Source: CAYVZU01 sp964455935 (GTDB taxonomy: Bacteria; Fibrobacterota; CAYVZU01). Taken from it: a DNA stretch of 19,817 nt. Below the pieces are notes generated by a model. That model was not told the DNA's origin. It did no database searches and saw only the letters and a program-made list of their open reading frames with translations. Numbering within the stretch: position 1 is the first letter of the stretch; every line of letters starts with the position of its first letter. The position numbers and the translations under genes were made by a program. This document shows positions 6,689-15,012 of this stretch, one piece after another. The stretch covers positions 1-19,817 of the forward strand of contig CAYVZU010000071.1 of NCBI GenBank assembly GCA_964455935.1, given 5' to 3'.

Positions 6689-8626
6689 ATGTGCGGACTT
6701 TGCGGCATTTACTCTTTTGCCGGCCAGACGGTCGATCCTGTGCTGATCGAACGAATGAACAGCACTCTGGCTCATCGCGGGCCGGATGGTCAGGGTATTC
6801 TCCTTAGCGGTAAAATGGGAATGGCCCACCGGCGCCTGAGTATCATTGATCTGTCAACCGGACGCCAACCCATGTGCAACGAGGACGGAAGCCTGGCGGT
6901 CGTCTTCAATGGCGAAATCTACAATTTCGCGGACCTTCGCCATGAGCTGGAACGCAAAGGCCACAGCTTTCGGTCGAGAACGGATACCGAGGTCATTCTG
7001 CATGGCTACGAGCAATGGGGGGAAGACTGCCTCCTCCGCTTCAGGGGAATGTTCGCCTTTGCGCTATGGAACGAGAAGACCTCAACATTGTTCCTGGCCA
7101 GAGACCGGTTGGGAAAGAAGCCTCTATACTATTCCATTCAGCCCGACAGGATCATCTTCGCCTCGGAAATCAAGGCAATCCTGCAGGATGAATCGATCGG
7201 CCGGGAGGTGGATTTGGAAGCCCTCGGCGACTACCTGGCATTTGGGTATGTTCCATCGCCGAAATCCATTTTTCGTCGCATTCGCAAGCTGCCGGCCGGA
7301 ACGGCCCTGATTCAACAGGGGCATATGACACGCAGGTGGCAATATTGGGACCTGGATTTCGATCCGGACCCCAAACCGGACGAGCCGGCGCTTTGCGAAT
7401 CCCTTCTGGCCTCCCTGGAAGAGGCCACGCGGATCAGGCTTGTCAGCGATGTTCCACTGGGCGCTTTCCTCAGCGGCGGCATCGATTCCAGCATTGTGGT
7501 GGCGTTGATGGCAAAACTGCTGCCCCAGCCGGTAATAACCAGTTCCATTGGCTTTTCGGACCACGAGTATAGCGAATTGGGGTATGCCGGCGCGATGGCG
7601 GACTATCTGAAGACGCAGCACCATGAATATTCGGTTTCCCCCGACGCTCTGGGAATCGTGCGCAAGCTGGCATGGCATTTCGACGAGCCGTTTGCCGATT
7701 CGTCAGCGCTGCCAACCTATTACGTCTGCAATCTGACCCGGCGCAATGTAACGGTTGCGCTATCCGGCGATGGGGGAGACGAGAATTTTGCCGGTTACCG
7801 GCGCTATTATTACGATGCCCTTGAGAACAGGCTTCGCGGGCTTATCCCGTCATTCCTGCGCAGAAATCTGATGGCACCGGCGGGGAATTGGTATCCCAAG
7901 GGCGATTGGCTTCCCCAATCACTCCGGGCCAAGACCCTCCTGAGCAATCTTGCGGCAGACCCGGTGGAGGCCTACTTCAATACCATGTCGCTTGCGCCGC
8001 GACCCATTCGCAACGGCATTCTTGACCAGGATGTTCGAAGGGATTTGGAGGACTACGATCCGTCCGAGCTTTTCCGCCGGCATTACGGGAACTGCGAATC
8101 GCCAAATGCCTTTGACCGGACTCTGTACCTGGATTTTAAAACCTACCTGCCCGAAGACATCCTGACCAAGGTGGATCGTGCCAGCATGGCCAATTCCCTC
8201 GAAGTCAGGGTTCCTCTACTCGACCACAGGTTTGTGGAAATGACCGCCCGCATCCCCTGGACACTGAAGTTGAAGGGGACGACGGCGAAATACATTCTGA
8301 AACGGGCCGCGTCCCGTCTGTTGCCGCCGACGGTTCTTGAACGGCGCAAGATGGGGTTCTCCATTCCGCTGCGGAAATGGATGCGCGTCGAAATGAGCCC
8401 GCTGATCCACCAGTATCTTGTGGAGCCGGAACGGCCAAGCGGTTTTTTTGATTCCGGTTTCATACGGGAGCTTTGGCGCCGGCACCGCGGCGGGTATTCG
8501 GATTTTTCGAAGCCGCTTTGGAGCCTGCTTTGTTTTGAGCTCTGGGCCGAACATTATCTGTATGCGACCCCAAGCATTGCGCCGCCCTCGGCGGGGCCGC
8601 TTTTACACGGATCTCCTGATCCTTAG
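6689..8626 (+). CDS. asnB: Asparagine synthase-type glutamine amidotransferase
   Basis: 645 residues. Class II glutaminase domain first: Cys2 nucleophile in MCGLCGIYSF, then HRGPDG, FNGEIYN and TDTEV, all intact. The synthase domain follows, with the ATP pyrophosphatase loop SGGIDSS at 262-268 and later LSGDGGDENFAGY, EVRVPLLDHRFVE and MGFSIPLRKWM. Known members convert aspartate to asparagine with glutamine ammonia and ATP, but many homologues beside glycosyltransferases amidate sugars or other surface compounds. Its length and sequence resemble the exosortase/polysaccharide-associated amidotransferases, and the next gene, coupled to it, is a glycosyltransferase, so a polysaccharide role is quite possible. 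GGAGG lies 10 bases before the ATG. The nucleophile must follow Met directly, which fixes this start. Confidence 0.92.
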   Translation: MCGLCGIYSFAGQTVDPVLIERMNSTLAHRGPDGQGILLSGKMGMAHRRLSIIDLSTGRQPMCNEDGSLAVVFNGEIYNFADLRHELERKGHSFRSRTDTEVILHGYEQWGEDCLLRFRGMFAFALWNEKTSTLFLARDRLGKKPLYYSIQPDRIIFASEIKAILQDESIGREVDLEALGDYLAFGYVPSPKSIFRRIRKLPAGTALIQQGHMTRRWQYWDLDFDPDPKPDEPALCESLLASLEEATRIRLVSDVPLGAFLSGGIDSSIVVALMAKLLPQPVITSSIGFSDHEYSELGYAGAMADYLKTQHHEYSVSPDALGIVRKLAWHFDEPFADSSALPTYYVCNLTRRNVTVALSGDGGDENFAGYRRYYYDALENRLRGLIPSFLRRNLMAPAGNWYPKGDWLPQSLRAKTLLSNLAADPVEAYFNTMSLAPRPIRNGILDQDVRRDLEDYDPSELFRRHYGNCESPNAFDRTLYLDFKTYLPEDILTKVDRASMANSLEVRVPLLDHRFVEMTARIPWTLKLKGTTAKYILKRAASRLLPPTVLERRKMGFSIPLRKWMRVEMSPLIHQYLVEPERPSGFFDSGFIRELWRRHRGGYSDFSKPLWSLLCFELWAEHYLYATPSIAPPSAGPLLHGSPDP

Positions 8627-8636
8627 GGAGGCTAGA

Positions 8637-9860
8637 ATGAGGGTACTGGTTTTTACCACACTATTTCCCAACCACCAAAAGCCCAATCATGGAATTTTTG
8701 TCCGCAATCGGGTAATGCATCTGGCCAAATTGGAGAATGTCAACATTCATGTGGTCGCTCCGGTTCCGTATTCCCCGGCCTGGATCCCATCGGCAGGCTG
8801 GCGCGCATTTTCGCGAATCGCTTCGCACGAGGTCGTTGACGGTGTTTGCGTCGAGCATCCACGTTATTTCCTGATCCCAAAAATCGGAATGGTGTTGCAT
8901 GGTATCCTACTCTATCTCTCAACCCGCGGCATCATCGATCGTCTTCACCAAAGCAAGCCCTTCGATTTGATCGATGGCCACTATATTTTCCCGGACGGAT
9001 TGGCGGCTGTCTTGCACGGCCGACGGTTACGAATACCCATAGTCCTGTCGGCCAGAGGCACCGATATCAGTTACTTTCCAAAATTCCGGTTCATCGCTCC
9101 CCAAATCCGGTATGCCCTGACCCGCTCCAACCGGATTGTTTCGGTTTGCGAGTCTCTCAAATCGGAGATGCTCCGCCTGGGAATCGATCACCGGAAAATC
9201 ACCGTGGTTCCCAACGGGATCGACCCCGCGCTCTTCTTTCCAATCGACCGCATAGAGGCCCGTCGGGCGCTTTCTCTTTCCGCCGAAGGCAAAATTCTGG
9301 TAACCGTCGCGGCCCTGATGCGGCACAAAGGGGTGCCCCTCCTATTGGACGCCCTGTCCAAACTAGTCGGAACCGTAAAAGGCGTTCATCTCTACGTAAT
9401 CGGCGAAGGCGCGCATCGCCCTGCGATTCAACGCCAGATAGACCGTTTGCGGCTTGGGCCGTTTGTAACCCTTGCGGGTGAAAAACAAAACCGGGAATTG
9501 CATCTGTGGTACAATAGCGCGGACATTTTTTGCCTGACCAGCGAACGTGAGGGTTGGGCCAATGCGATTATGGAGTCCCTGGCCTGCGGAACGCCTGTGG
9601 TCGCAACCCGTGTGAACGGGACTTCCGAGATCATGACCGCCCAACACCTGGGGCGGTTGGTGGAATGCAACTCCGAATCGGTTCAGGAGGGCATCCGTGA
9701 GGCCCTGAAGCAGACGTGGGACCGCAACAGCATTTCCGCGCATGTCCGGGACCGGACTTGGATGAAGGTCGCTTTGGAGGTCAACTCCGTTCTTGGAGGC
9801 GCTCTGAAGAAGCGCGTTGTTGAGGCTGGAAAACCAAGCCTGGCTCTCGAAGACTCCTAA
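8637..9860 (+). CDS. Glycosyltransferase family 4 (GT-B fold)
   Basis: 407 residues; transfers a sugar from a nucleotide donor, retaining the anomeric configuration, most likely in surface polysaccharide assembly on the cytosolic face. N-terminal Rossmann half starts MRVLVFTTLFPN, with ARGTD at 139-143. The linker PNGID is at 192-196. The donor-binding C-terminal half shows the E-x7-E signature in EGWANAIMESLACGTPVVAT (Glu305 and Glu313). No membrane segment is evident. AGGGAGG ends 5 bases before ATG 8637 and overlaps the asnB stop, indicating a coupled operon. The same frame stays open upstream to 8418, but that part is antiparallel to nothing conserved and overlaps asnB, so it is not coding. 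Acceptor and sugar are unknown. Confidence 0.92.
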   Translation: MRVLVFTTLFPNHQKPNHGIFVRNRVMHLAKLENVNIHVVAPVPYSPAWIPSAGWRAFSRIASHEVVDGVCVEHPRYFLIPKIGMVLHGILLYLSTRGIIDRLHQSKPFDLIDGHYIFPDGLAAVLHGRRLRIPIVLSARGTDISYFPKFRFIAPQIRYALTRSNRIVSVCESLKSEMLRLGIDHRKITVVPNGIDPALFFPIDRIEARRALSLSAEGKILVTVAALMRHKGVPLLLDALSKLVGTVKGVHLYVIGEGAHRPAIQRQIDRLRLGPFVTLAGEKQNRELHLWYNSADIFCLTSEREGWANAIMESLACGTPVVATRVNGTSEIMTAQHLGRLVECNSESVQEGIREALKQTWDRNSISAHVRDRTWMKVALEVNSVLGGALKKRVVEAGKPSLALEDS

Positions 9861-9898
9861 GCTTGGGCTGGTCTTGCAAGAGCGACCAGGTAAGCTTA
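9858..9898 (+). terminator. Hairpin at the end of the glycosyltransferase gene
   Basis: TAAGCTT 9858-9864 pairs with AAGCTTA 9892-9898, and after a small internal loop CTGGTC 9868-9873 pairs with GACCAG 9884-9889. It includes the stop codon. No T-run follows, so it may protect the mRNA 3' end or act as an imperfect terminator. Confidence 0.45.
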
Positions 9899-9983
9899 TC
9901 CGGTCGCGCACAGGCCAAAAGGGGAGCGGGGCCATCTGACTCCTCATAAAATTGCACCGCACTTGTGGTCGGATCCTCTACTG

Positions 9984-10001
9984 AATACATTATATTGTAT
10001 T
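9984..10001. promoter_or_regulatory. AT-rich dyad upstream of the sigma factor gene
   Basis: AATACA, six bases, TGTATT: a symmetric site in an AT-rich patch about 150 bases before the sigma factor start. A poor promoter can be drawn through it (TTGTGG 9964-9969, 17 bases, TACATT 9987-9992... partly overlapping the left arm). It could be an operator or promoter core; no regulator is identified. Confidence 0.25.
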
Positions 10002-10151
10002 TCAGGCTCTGGCCGATCAAGCCAGGGTTTCCCCTTTTCAGAAAAAGTTGCGGATTGATATGTAATCCTGCATTTTGAGTAGCTAGCCTATGGAGCAAAT
10101 CCGAAACTTGGGGGTAAATTGAACCGCGGCAGAAGACCGAAAGAAGCAGCT

Positions 10152-11006
10152 ATGGCGGCGGAGGAGAGCGCAAACCGGTATATCTCGGAAGAGGCCTCCC
10201 TGGCTTTGTATCTGAAGCAGATTGGCAAACACAAGCCCCTTAAGCGGGTTGAAGAATCCGAGCTCGCCCAAAAGATCCGTAAAGGGGACCGCCGGGCATT
10301 GAAACGAATGGTGGAGGGAAATCTTCGATTCGTAGTCAGCGTGGCCATGAATTATCGCCACCAGGGAATGCCGGTTGTGGATCTGATCAACGAAGGCAAC
10401 ATTGGCTTGATTCGGGCCGCCAAACGGTTTGACGAGACCAAGGGGTTCAAATTCATCTCCTATGCCGTCTGGTGGATTCGCCAGGCGATTCTTTCGGCGT
10501 TGGCAGACCAGTCGCGCGTGGTCAAGACGCCATTGAACCGGGTGGGCGCCATCCATAAGATCGGCAAGGCAACCACGCGGCTCGAACAGAAGCTAATGCG
10601 CAAACCGGACTTTCACGAAATCGCCCGGGAACTGCGCATGGAGAAGCAGGACGTGGAAGATTCGATGATGATCGGCGATACCCATGTCTCGCTCGATGCT
10701 CCCTTCGAGAACGGCGATACGCGTCTTGATCTTCTGCGGGACACAGGCGGTGAATCGCCCGATGCATGCCTGGCCGAGATTTCCTTGCGCGACCGCGTCG
10801 AATCGATTTTAGGAACGCTTACCAAGCGAGAAGCCGAAATTGTGCGGCTGTATTTTGGCATCGGCTTCGATTCTGCCCATACCCTCGAAGATATCGGCGA
10901 GATCTACAATCTGACCCGGGAACGGATTCGCCAGATCAAAGAGAAGGCCTTCCGCCGCCTCAAGCATTCCAAGCGTAGCAGAACGCTGCGCGAACTCCAA
11001 GAATAA
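10152..11006 (+). CDS. rpoD: RNA polymerase primary-type sigma factor (short RpoD, FCB type)
   Basis: Directs RNA polymerase to -35/-10 promoters. Regions seen in order, numbered from the TTG at 10119: 1.2 (ASLALYLKQIG, 26-36), 2.1-2.2 with NLRFVVSVAMNY and DLINEGNIGLIRAAKRFD (68-105), 2.3-2.4 with KGFKFISYAVWWIRQAI (108-124), region 3, and 4.2 with TLEDIGEIYNLTRERIRQIK (255-274). Region 1.1 and the long non-conserved region of proteobacterial RpoD are absent, as in Bacteroidota and relatives, where proteins of about 285 residues are the housekeeping sigma. I chose ATG 10152 (284 residues) because it gives that length; TTG 10119, preceded by GGGGG, would add 11 residues. An RpoS/SigB-like accessory role cannot be excluded. 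It converges on the FecR gene. Confidence 0.9.
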   Translation: MAAEESANRYISEEASLALYLKQIGKHKPLKRVEESELAQKIRKGDRRALKRMVEGNLRFVVSVAMNYRHQGMPVVDLINEGNIGLIRAAKRFDETKGFKFISYAVWWIRQAILSALADQSRVVKTPLNRVGAIHKIGKATTRLEQKLMRKPDFHEIARELRMEKQDVEDSMMIGDTHVSLDAPFENGDTRLDLLRDTGGESPDACLAEISLRDRVESILGTLTKREAEIVRLYFGIGFDSAHTLEDIGEIYNLTRERIRQIKEKAFRRLKHSKRSRTLRELQE

Positions 11007-11013
11007 TAAGCGA

Positions 11014-11072
11014 GACAGGATTATAGGATCTTTGGAGAGATTGACGGAATCCGGAAATCCTGCGATCCTGTC
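11014..11072. terminator. Weak inverted repeat between convergent genes
   Basis: GACAGGAT 11014-11021 against ATCCTGTC 11065-11072, with a 43-base loop, in the 72-bp gap between the convergent sigma factor and FecR genes. Symmetry would suit a shared terminator, but the loop is large and no T-run follows on either side. Confidence 0.25.
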
Positions 11073-11078
11073 AAATTC

Positions 11079-13319
11079 CTACTTCGATTTCAGGAAATCC
11101 TGGAACTCGGGCGAGTTCTGGTCGAAGACCGTGACGCGGAGGGTGTCGGTAGCTTGGCCGCCATCCTCGCTAGTGACGCGGAATACGGCTTTGTAGGTCC
11201 CGGGCCTCGTGTAACTGTAGTTGGCGTTGCCAATGAGATTCGAGCGCCAATCATAGACGCCATCGCTGTTGAAGTCCCACTCGTATTCCCGGATGGCGCC
11301 ATCCGGATCGCTGCCCTTGCCTTCAAATGTCGCTTTCATGCCTACCAGGGTCTTGAATTCCTTGCGGGTCATGGCGACGGCAGGGGCATTTGCGATTGTA
11401 ATGAATACCGTGTCGGAGAAGACCCGGTTCGAATAGGTGCGGACGGTGAAGATCGAATTGTAGCGGCCGGCTGCGCCAAAACTATGCGCTACCGTCTGCG
11501 GAATTTTTCCCTCCCAATCCTGGCGACCGTCAGACTCGAAGTCCCACGAGCACGAGAGCATCTCCTGGTCGGGATCCATGACATGACCCAGAAAGGAAAT
11601 CTGCGAGCGCAGGTTGCCGCGCTGGTCGGGCCCCGCATAGACCTTGCAGGGGCGTCCCACAACCATAATCCGGCTCGTTAAATATTGGCTGATCCCCTGG
11701 CTGTTTTTGATTTCGACCCGCGGCGAGTATTGGCCCCGCTTCCGGAACGTGTGTGCCGCCGTGCGGTCTTTGGAGAAGCCGCCGCTGGCGGGAAGGTCCC
11801 ACTTGCCGTCATCGTCGAAATCCCAGCGGTAGGCCGCGTCCCTTGCGCCGGAGTCCGAAGCCAGGCAGGCAAAACGGAATTGGGTTTCAACGGTGCCGCC
11901 CGTGGGCTTGATTTCAAGCCGGGACCCACCCATGGCGCGGACATCAATCTGGAATTCCTGAATCACCACTCCCTTGCGGCCGTCATCGATTTTCACTCGT
12001 ACCGGAAAGAGGCCGGGCGCCTGCGGGATCCAGTTGATAAGGCCCGTAAGCGTCGAAATTTCCATTCCCTCGGGCGCCGCAATCAACGAAAAGGTCAGGT
12101 CGTCATTGTCCGGGTCCGCGGCAACGACCTGATAGGTATAGGTATTGGCCACATAGGTCTCTCCGGGCGCCTCGGAGGTGATCGCCGGCGGCTTGTTGAT
12201 TCCGGCTTTCTTCTGCTTTTCTTTCATTACCTTGTTCTTGATGTGAGTTTCGATCATCTTGGTCATCAGCATGGAAACCGAATCCATGGGCTCGGCCATA
12301 CCGGCGGGACGGTTCACCAGGTCGGCGCTGGCCAGCGCCTCTTTTAAGCGGTCCTCGCCGTAAAGGCGAAACAGAAAGCCAAGCTCTTTTACGCCAAGCT
12401 GGCTCACCTGGATTCCGGAACGCGTATAGGAAATCTGGGCTTGGTGACCGGCTTTGACCATGATTTCCTCGGGCTCGGAGTCCCCGGCCTTTTCCCGGAG
12501 AGTCTTGGTCTGGCGGGCGATCATCATTTCGATTTCCTGGGGCGAATAACCCCGGCCCAGCGCCGCCTGGCGCAGTTTCTCGTTTTGGGCCGCAATTTCT
12601 TTTCGCAGCTTTTCCCGCTTGGCCGCGCCCTCGTCCAGACCGATGATATTGAGAAATGAGGTCAGGTTGTCGGCATTGTTTAGATCGACCTGCTGGAGTT
12701 GCTGCGCACTGGGCGAGGAGGCATCGGCCTTGAATACCTTTCTGGCCACGCGCTTTCGTACGGCCACCAGTCCTTTTACAACCTTGACCGCGCATTCGCC
12801 TGTGAGTTTGGCCACGACGATTTCAAACACCGTGCCGCGAATGGTTGCGGTGGCGGTGGGTGTGGCGAAGAAGTTCTCCTTGCTGCCGTCACCCACGATT
12901 TTCTTGATGTTGCCGAAGAGCTGGCCGAATGCAACCACCACGCGCAGGTCCTCGTCGGGCTTGTCCGCGTTGAAATTAATATTGATCAGCGTGTTTTCAC
13001 CCAGGGTGAGCTTTTTCTCGCTTGCAATCGTGATGTCCACTTTTGATTCGTTTCCGGTCCGGATCATGTCGTTGACGTGAATTGCAGTTCCAATGCGAAC
13101 CTTGCGCCAGCGGGCTTTGGGGCCTTCGGAGCGGTTCATGACAAACACGGATCCAACCACCAGTACGGCCCGGGCGGGACTCCGGTCGATTTTAGTGGGT
13201 ATGATTTTTTCCTGTTTTTTCCCGCACGTGAGGATCAGGGAGGCAATAATGGCAATGACCCCGGCCTTGAAAACCGCAGCGGATGGCCTCGAACTGGGAT
13301 GCGGGCTGCTTCCTTGCAT
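11079..13319 (-). CDS. FecR-domain envelope protein with Ig-like and three PKD domains
   Basis: 746 residues. A hydrophobic N-terminal segment (19-31) ends in LILTC-GKK, so it is secreted and perhaps lipid-anchored at Cys32, although Thr before the Cys is unusual for a lipobox. A FecR domain follows at about 75-190 (VNDMIRTGNESKVDITI, TATATIRGTVFEI, VKGLVAVRK). Next come a charged helical stretch (about 230-282), a cadherin/Ig-like repeat at about 376-460 (DPDNDDLTF, LTGLINWIPQAPG), and three PKD domains at about 466-555, 558-643 and 645-733, with YRWDFDDDG, CSWDFESDG and YEWDFNSDG. Such modules sit on the cell surface and bind proteins or polysaccharides. There is no FecI or TonB-dependent receptor beside it, so a classic FecR signalling role is unlikely. 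Function unknown. Confidence 0.88.
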   Translation of the reverse strand: MQGSSPHPSSRPSAAVFKAGVIAIIASLILTCGKKQEKIIPTKIDRSPARAVLVVGSVFVMNRSEGPKARWRKVRIGTAIHVNDMIRTGNESKVDITIASEKKLTLGENTLININFNADKPDEDLRVVVAFGQLFGNIKKIVGDGSKENFFATPTATATIRGTVFEIVVAKLTGECAVKVVKGLVAVRKRVARKVFKADASSPSAQQLQQVDLNNADNLTSFLNIIGLDEGAAKREKLRKEIAAQNEKLRQAALGRGYSPQEIEMMIARQTKTLREKAGDSEPEEIMVKAGHQAQISYTRSGIQVSQLGVKELGFLFRLYGEDRLKEALASADLVNRPAGMAEPMDSVSMLMTKMIETHIKNKVMKEKQKKAGINKPPAITSEAPGETYVANTYTYQVVAADPDNDDLTFSLIAAPEGMEISTLTGLINWIPQAPGLFPVRVKIDDGRKGVVIQEFQIDVRAMGGSRLEIKPTGGTVETQFRFACLASDSGARDAAYRWDFDDDGKWDLPASGGFSKDRTAAHTFRKRGQYSPRVEIKNSQGISQYLTSRIMVVGRPCKVYAGPDQRGNLRSQISFLGHVMDPDQEMLSCSWDFESDGRQDWEGKIPQTVAHSFGAAGRYNSIFTVRTYSNRVFSDTVFITIANAPAVAMTRKEFKTLVGMKATFEGKGSDPDGAIREYEWDFNSDGVYDWRSNLIGNANYSYTRPGTYKAVFRVTSEDGGQATDTLRVTVFDQNSPEFQDFLKSK

Positions 13320-13328
13320 CTAATGTCA

Positions 13329-13357
13329 AGGTTAGTTTTTCATAGGATAAAAGTCAA
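13329..13357 (-). promoter_or_regulatory. Candidate promoter for the FecR/PKD gene
   Basis: On the minus strand TTGACT (13352-13357) is followed after 17 bases by TAACCT (13329-13334). The -10 is poor. The expected transcript would start only a few bases before the ATG at 13319, and no Shine-Dalgarno sequence is visible there, consistent with a leaderless or very short leader. Confidence 0.25.
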
Positions 13358-13441
13358 GAGGCGGAGATCTGCATAAAATGGGGTATTTAGCGGCTGTTTC
13401 CGCAAGGGTGGCCTTTGCTGCTGCCAAGGCCCTTTCGCAGG

Positions 13442-13470
13442 TTGACAAGGCATGCCGATTATGTGATTTT
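13442..13470 (+). promoter_or_regulatory. Candidate promoter for the purF-like gene
   Basis: A consensus -35 TTGACA (13442-13447) lies 17 bases before GATTTT (13465-13470), a weak -10. It would give a leader of about 50 bases before the start at 13525. This supports reading 13378-13524 as promoter and leader rather than coding sequence. Confidence 0.3.
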
Positions 13471-13524
13471 GTTGTCGCGCAAGTATCGGTTTTGGTAATA
13501 GTCCTGTTAAAGAAAGGCAATATC

Positions 13525-14928
13525 ATGGGCGGCTTTTTTGGCGTCGCTAAGACCAGTGACTGCATGACAGACCTGTTTTACGGGACCGATTATCACTGCC
13601 ACCTGGGTACGCGGCGCGGCGGAATGGCCGTACTCAACGAAGGCGGGTTCACTCGCTTCATCCACGATATCTCCAATTCGCAGTTTCGCAGTAAATTCGA
13701 CGGCGATCTGTCGAAAATGAAAGGCGGACTGGGTGTGGGCGTAATTAGCGATTACGAGGACCAGCCTCTCATCATCGGGTCTCATCTGGGCTCATACGCC
13801 CTGGTTACCGTGGGCGTCATCAAAAACCTCGATGCTCTGGAACAGCGGGCCTACGGCACGCGGACGACCCACTTTTCCGAGATGAGCGGAAATGAAATCA
13901 ATCCAACCGAGATGGTCTCCACGCTCATCAACCAGGAAGCCACATTTGAGGACGGCATTCGCAAAGCGCAGGAACTGATCGAGGGCTCCTGCTCGATGCT
14001 GTTGTTAACGCGCAAGGGTATCTACGCGGCCCGCGACCGTCTGGGCCGAACACCCGTGATTCTTGGAAAAGGACCCGCTGGTTATGCACTGACCATGGAA
14101 ACCTGCGCTTTCCCCAATCTGGATTACGAGACGGTTCGCGATCTGGGACCGGGCGAAATCGTTCGGATCAATTCGGATGGGATCGAGGTTCTTCGCAAGC
14201 CCGATGATCGCATGCAGGTCTGCTCTTTCCTGTGGATTTACTACGGCTATCCGGCATCGAGCTATGAGGGCATCAACGTGGAAGCCTCACGCTACCGCTG
14301 CGGCGCGGCCCTGGCCGAGCGGGACACGGTCGAAGTCGATTACGTGGCCGGGATTCCTGATTCCGGCGTTGCGCATGCTCTGGGGTACTCGTGCAAGCGC
14401 AAAATCGCCTACCGCAGGCCTTTTGTGAAATACACGCCAACGTGGCCGCGCAGTTTCATGCCCCAGGACCAGTCGGTGCGCGATTTGGTGGCCCGTATGA
14501 AACTGATTCCCATTCGGGAACTGACCCAGGATCAGCGCCTGCTGTTCTGCGACGATTCGATCGTGCGCGGGACACAACTCAAAGACACCATGCAGCGGCT
14601 GTATGATTACGGGGCAAAGGAAATTCATATGCGGCCGGCCTGCCCGCCGTTGGTGTTCGGCTGCAAGTTTTTGAATTTCTCCCGGTCGCGTTCCGAATTG
14701 GACCTGGCCGGCCGCCGGGCCATCCGGGAGCTGGAGGAAGGCAAGGAGCCGTCGTCTCTGCAGGACTATACCAGCCCCAAGTGCGAAAAGTATTGCGCGA
14801 TGGTCGAGCGGATTCGCCTTCGCCTGGGGATCAGCACGCTTCAATATCAGGAACTCCCGGATATGATCAAGGCCATTGGTCTGCCCGAAGAGAAGCTCTG
14901 CACCTATTGTTGGACTGGAAAGGAATAA
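13525..14928 (+). CDS. Amidophosphoribosyltransferase homologue lacking the glutaminase cysteine
   Basis: 467 residues, PurF fold, but it starts MGGFFGV where PurF has a catalytic Cys directly after Met. Other glutamine-site motifs are altered too: the usual HRGQE is TRRGG (29-33) and HNGNL is TVGVI (95-99). The phosphoribosyltransferase half is well kept, with the PRPP loop LFCDDSIVRGTQ (340-351). Cysteines matching the iron-sulfur ligands of Bacillus-type PurF remain: Cys233, Cys380, Cys459 and Cys462. It therefore looks able to bind PRPP but not to hydrolyse glutamine; it may use free ammonia, receive ammonia from a partner, or do something else. Similar MGGFFG proteins are, as I recall, common in Bacteroidota. 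AGAAAGG precedes ATG 13525 at good spacing. carB follows 84 bp later, probably in the same operon. Confidence 0.88.
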   Translation: MGGFFGVAKTSDCMTDLFYGTDYHCHLGTRRGGMAVLNEGGFTRFIHDISNSQFRSKFDGDLSKMKGGLGVGVISDYEDQPLIIGSHLGSYALVTVGVIKNLDALEQRAYGTRTTHFSEMSGNEINPTEMVSTLINQEATFEDGIRKAQELIEGSCSMLLLTRKGIYAARDRLGRTPVILGKGPAGYALTMETCAFPNLDYETVRDLGPGEIVRINSDGIEVLRKPDDRMQVCSFLWIYYGYPASSYEGINVEASRYRCGAALAERDTVEVDYVAGIPDSGVAHALGYSCKRKIAYRRPFVKYTPTWPRSFMPQDQSVRDLVARMKLIPIRELTQDQRLLFCDDSIVRGTQLKDTMQRLYDYGAKEIHMRPACPPLVFGCKFLNFSRSRSELDLAGRRAIRELEEGKEPSSLQDYTSPKCEKYCAMVERIRLRLGISTLQYQELPDMIKAIGLPEEKLCTYCWTGKE

Positions 14929-15012
14929 GAGGGGATTGGAGTCTTCGATCTCGGCCGGCAGAAAGCAAGACACTCGTTATCAGGTTTAAAACCAATATGG
15001 GAAGGATGATTT

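Noticed and set aside
8418..8636. Upstream extension of the glycosyltransferase frame
   Set aside because: It overlaps the conserved asnB C-terminus in another frame; ATG 8637 has an excellent ribosome binding site and begins a typical GT-B N-terminus.
12103..12795. Minus-strand 230-codon frame inside the FecR/PKD gene
   Set aside because: It is an alternative frame of the same strand, rich in Arg/Gly/Pro, without domain character.
13378..13524. Upstream extension of the PurF-like frame by 49 codons
   Set aside because: The added residues are hydrophobic and unlike the family, a promoter-like TTGACA lies inside, and ATG 13525 has AGAAAGG upstream and matches MGGFFG relatives.
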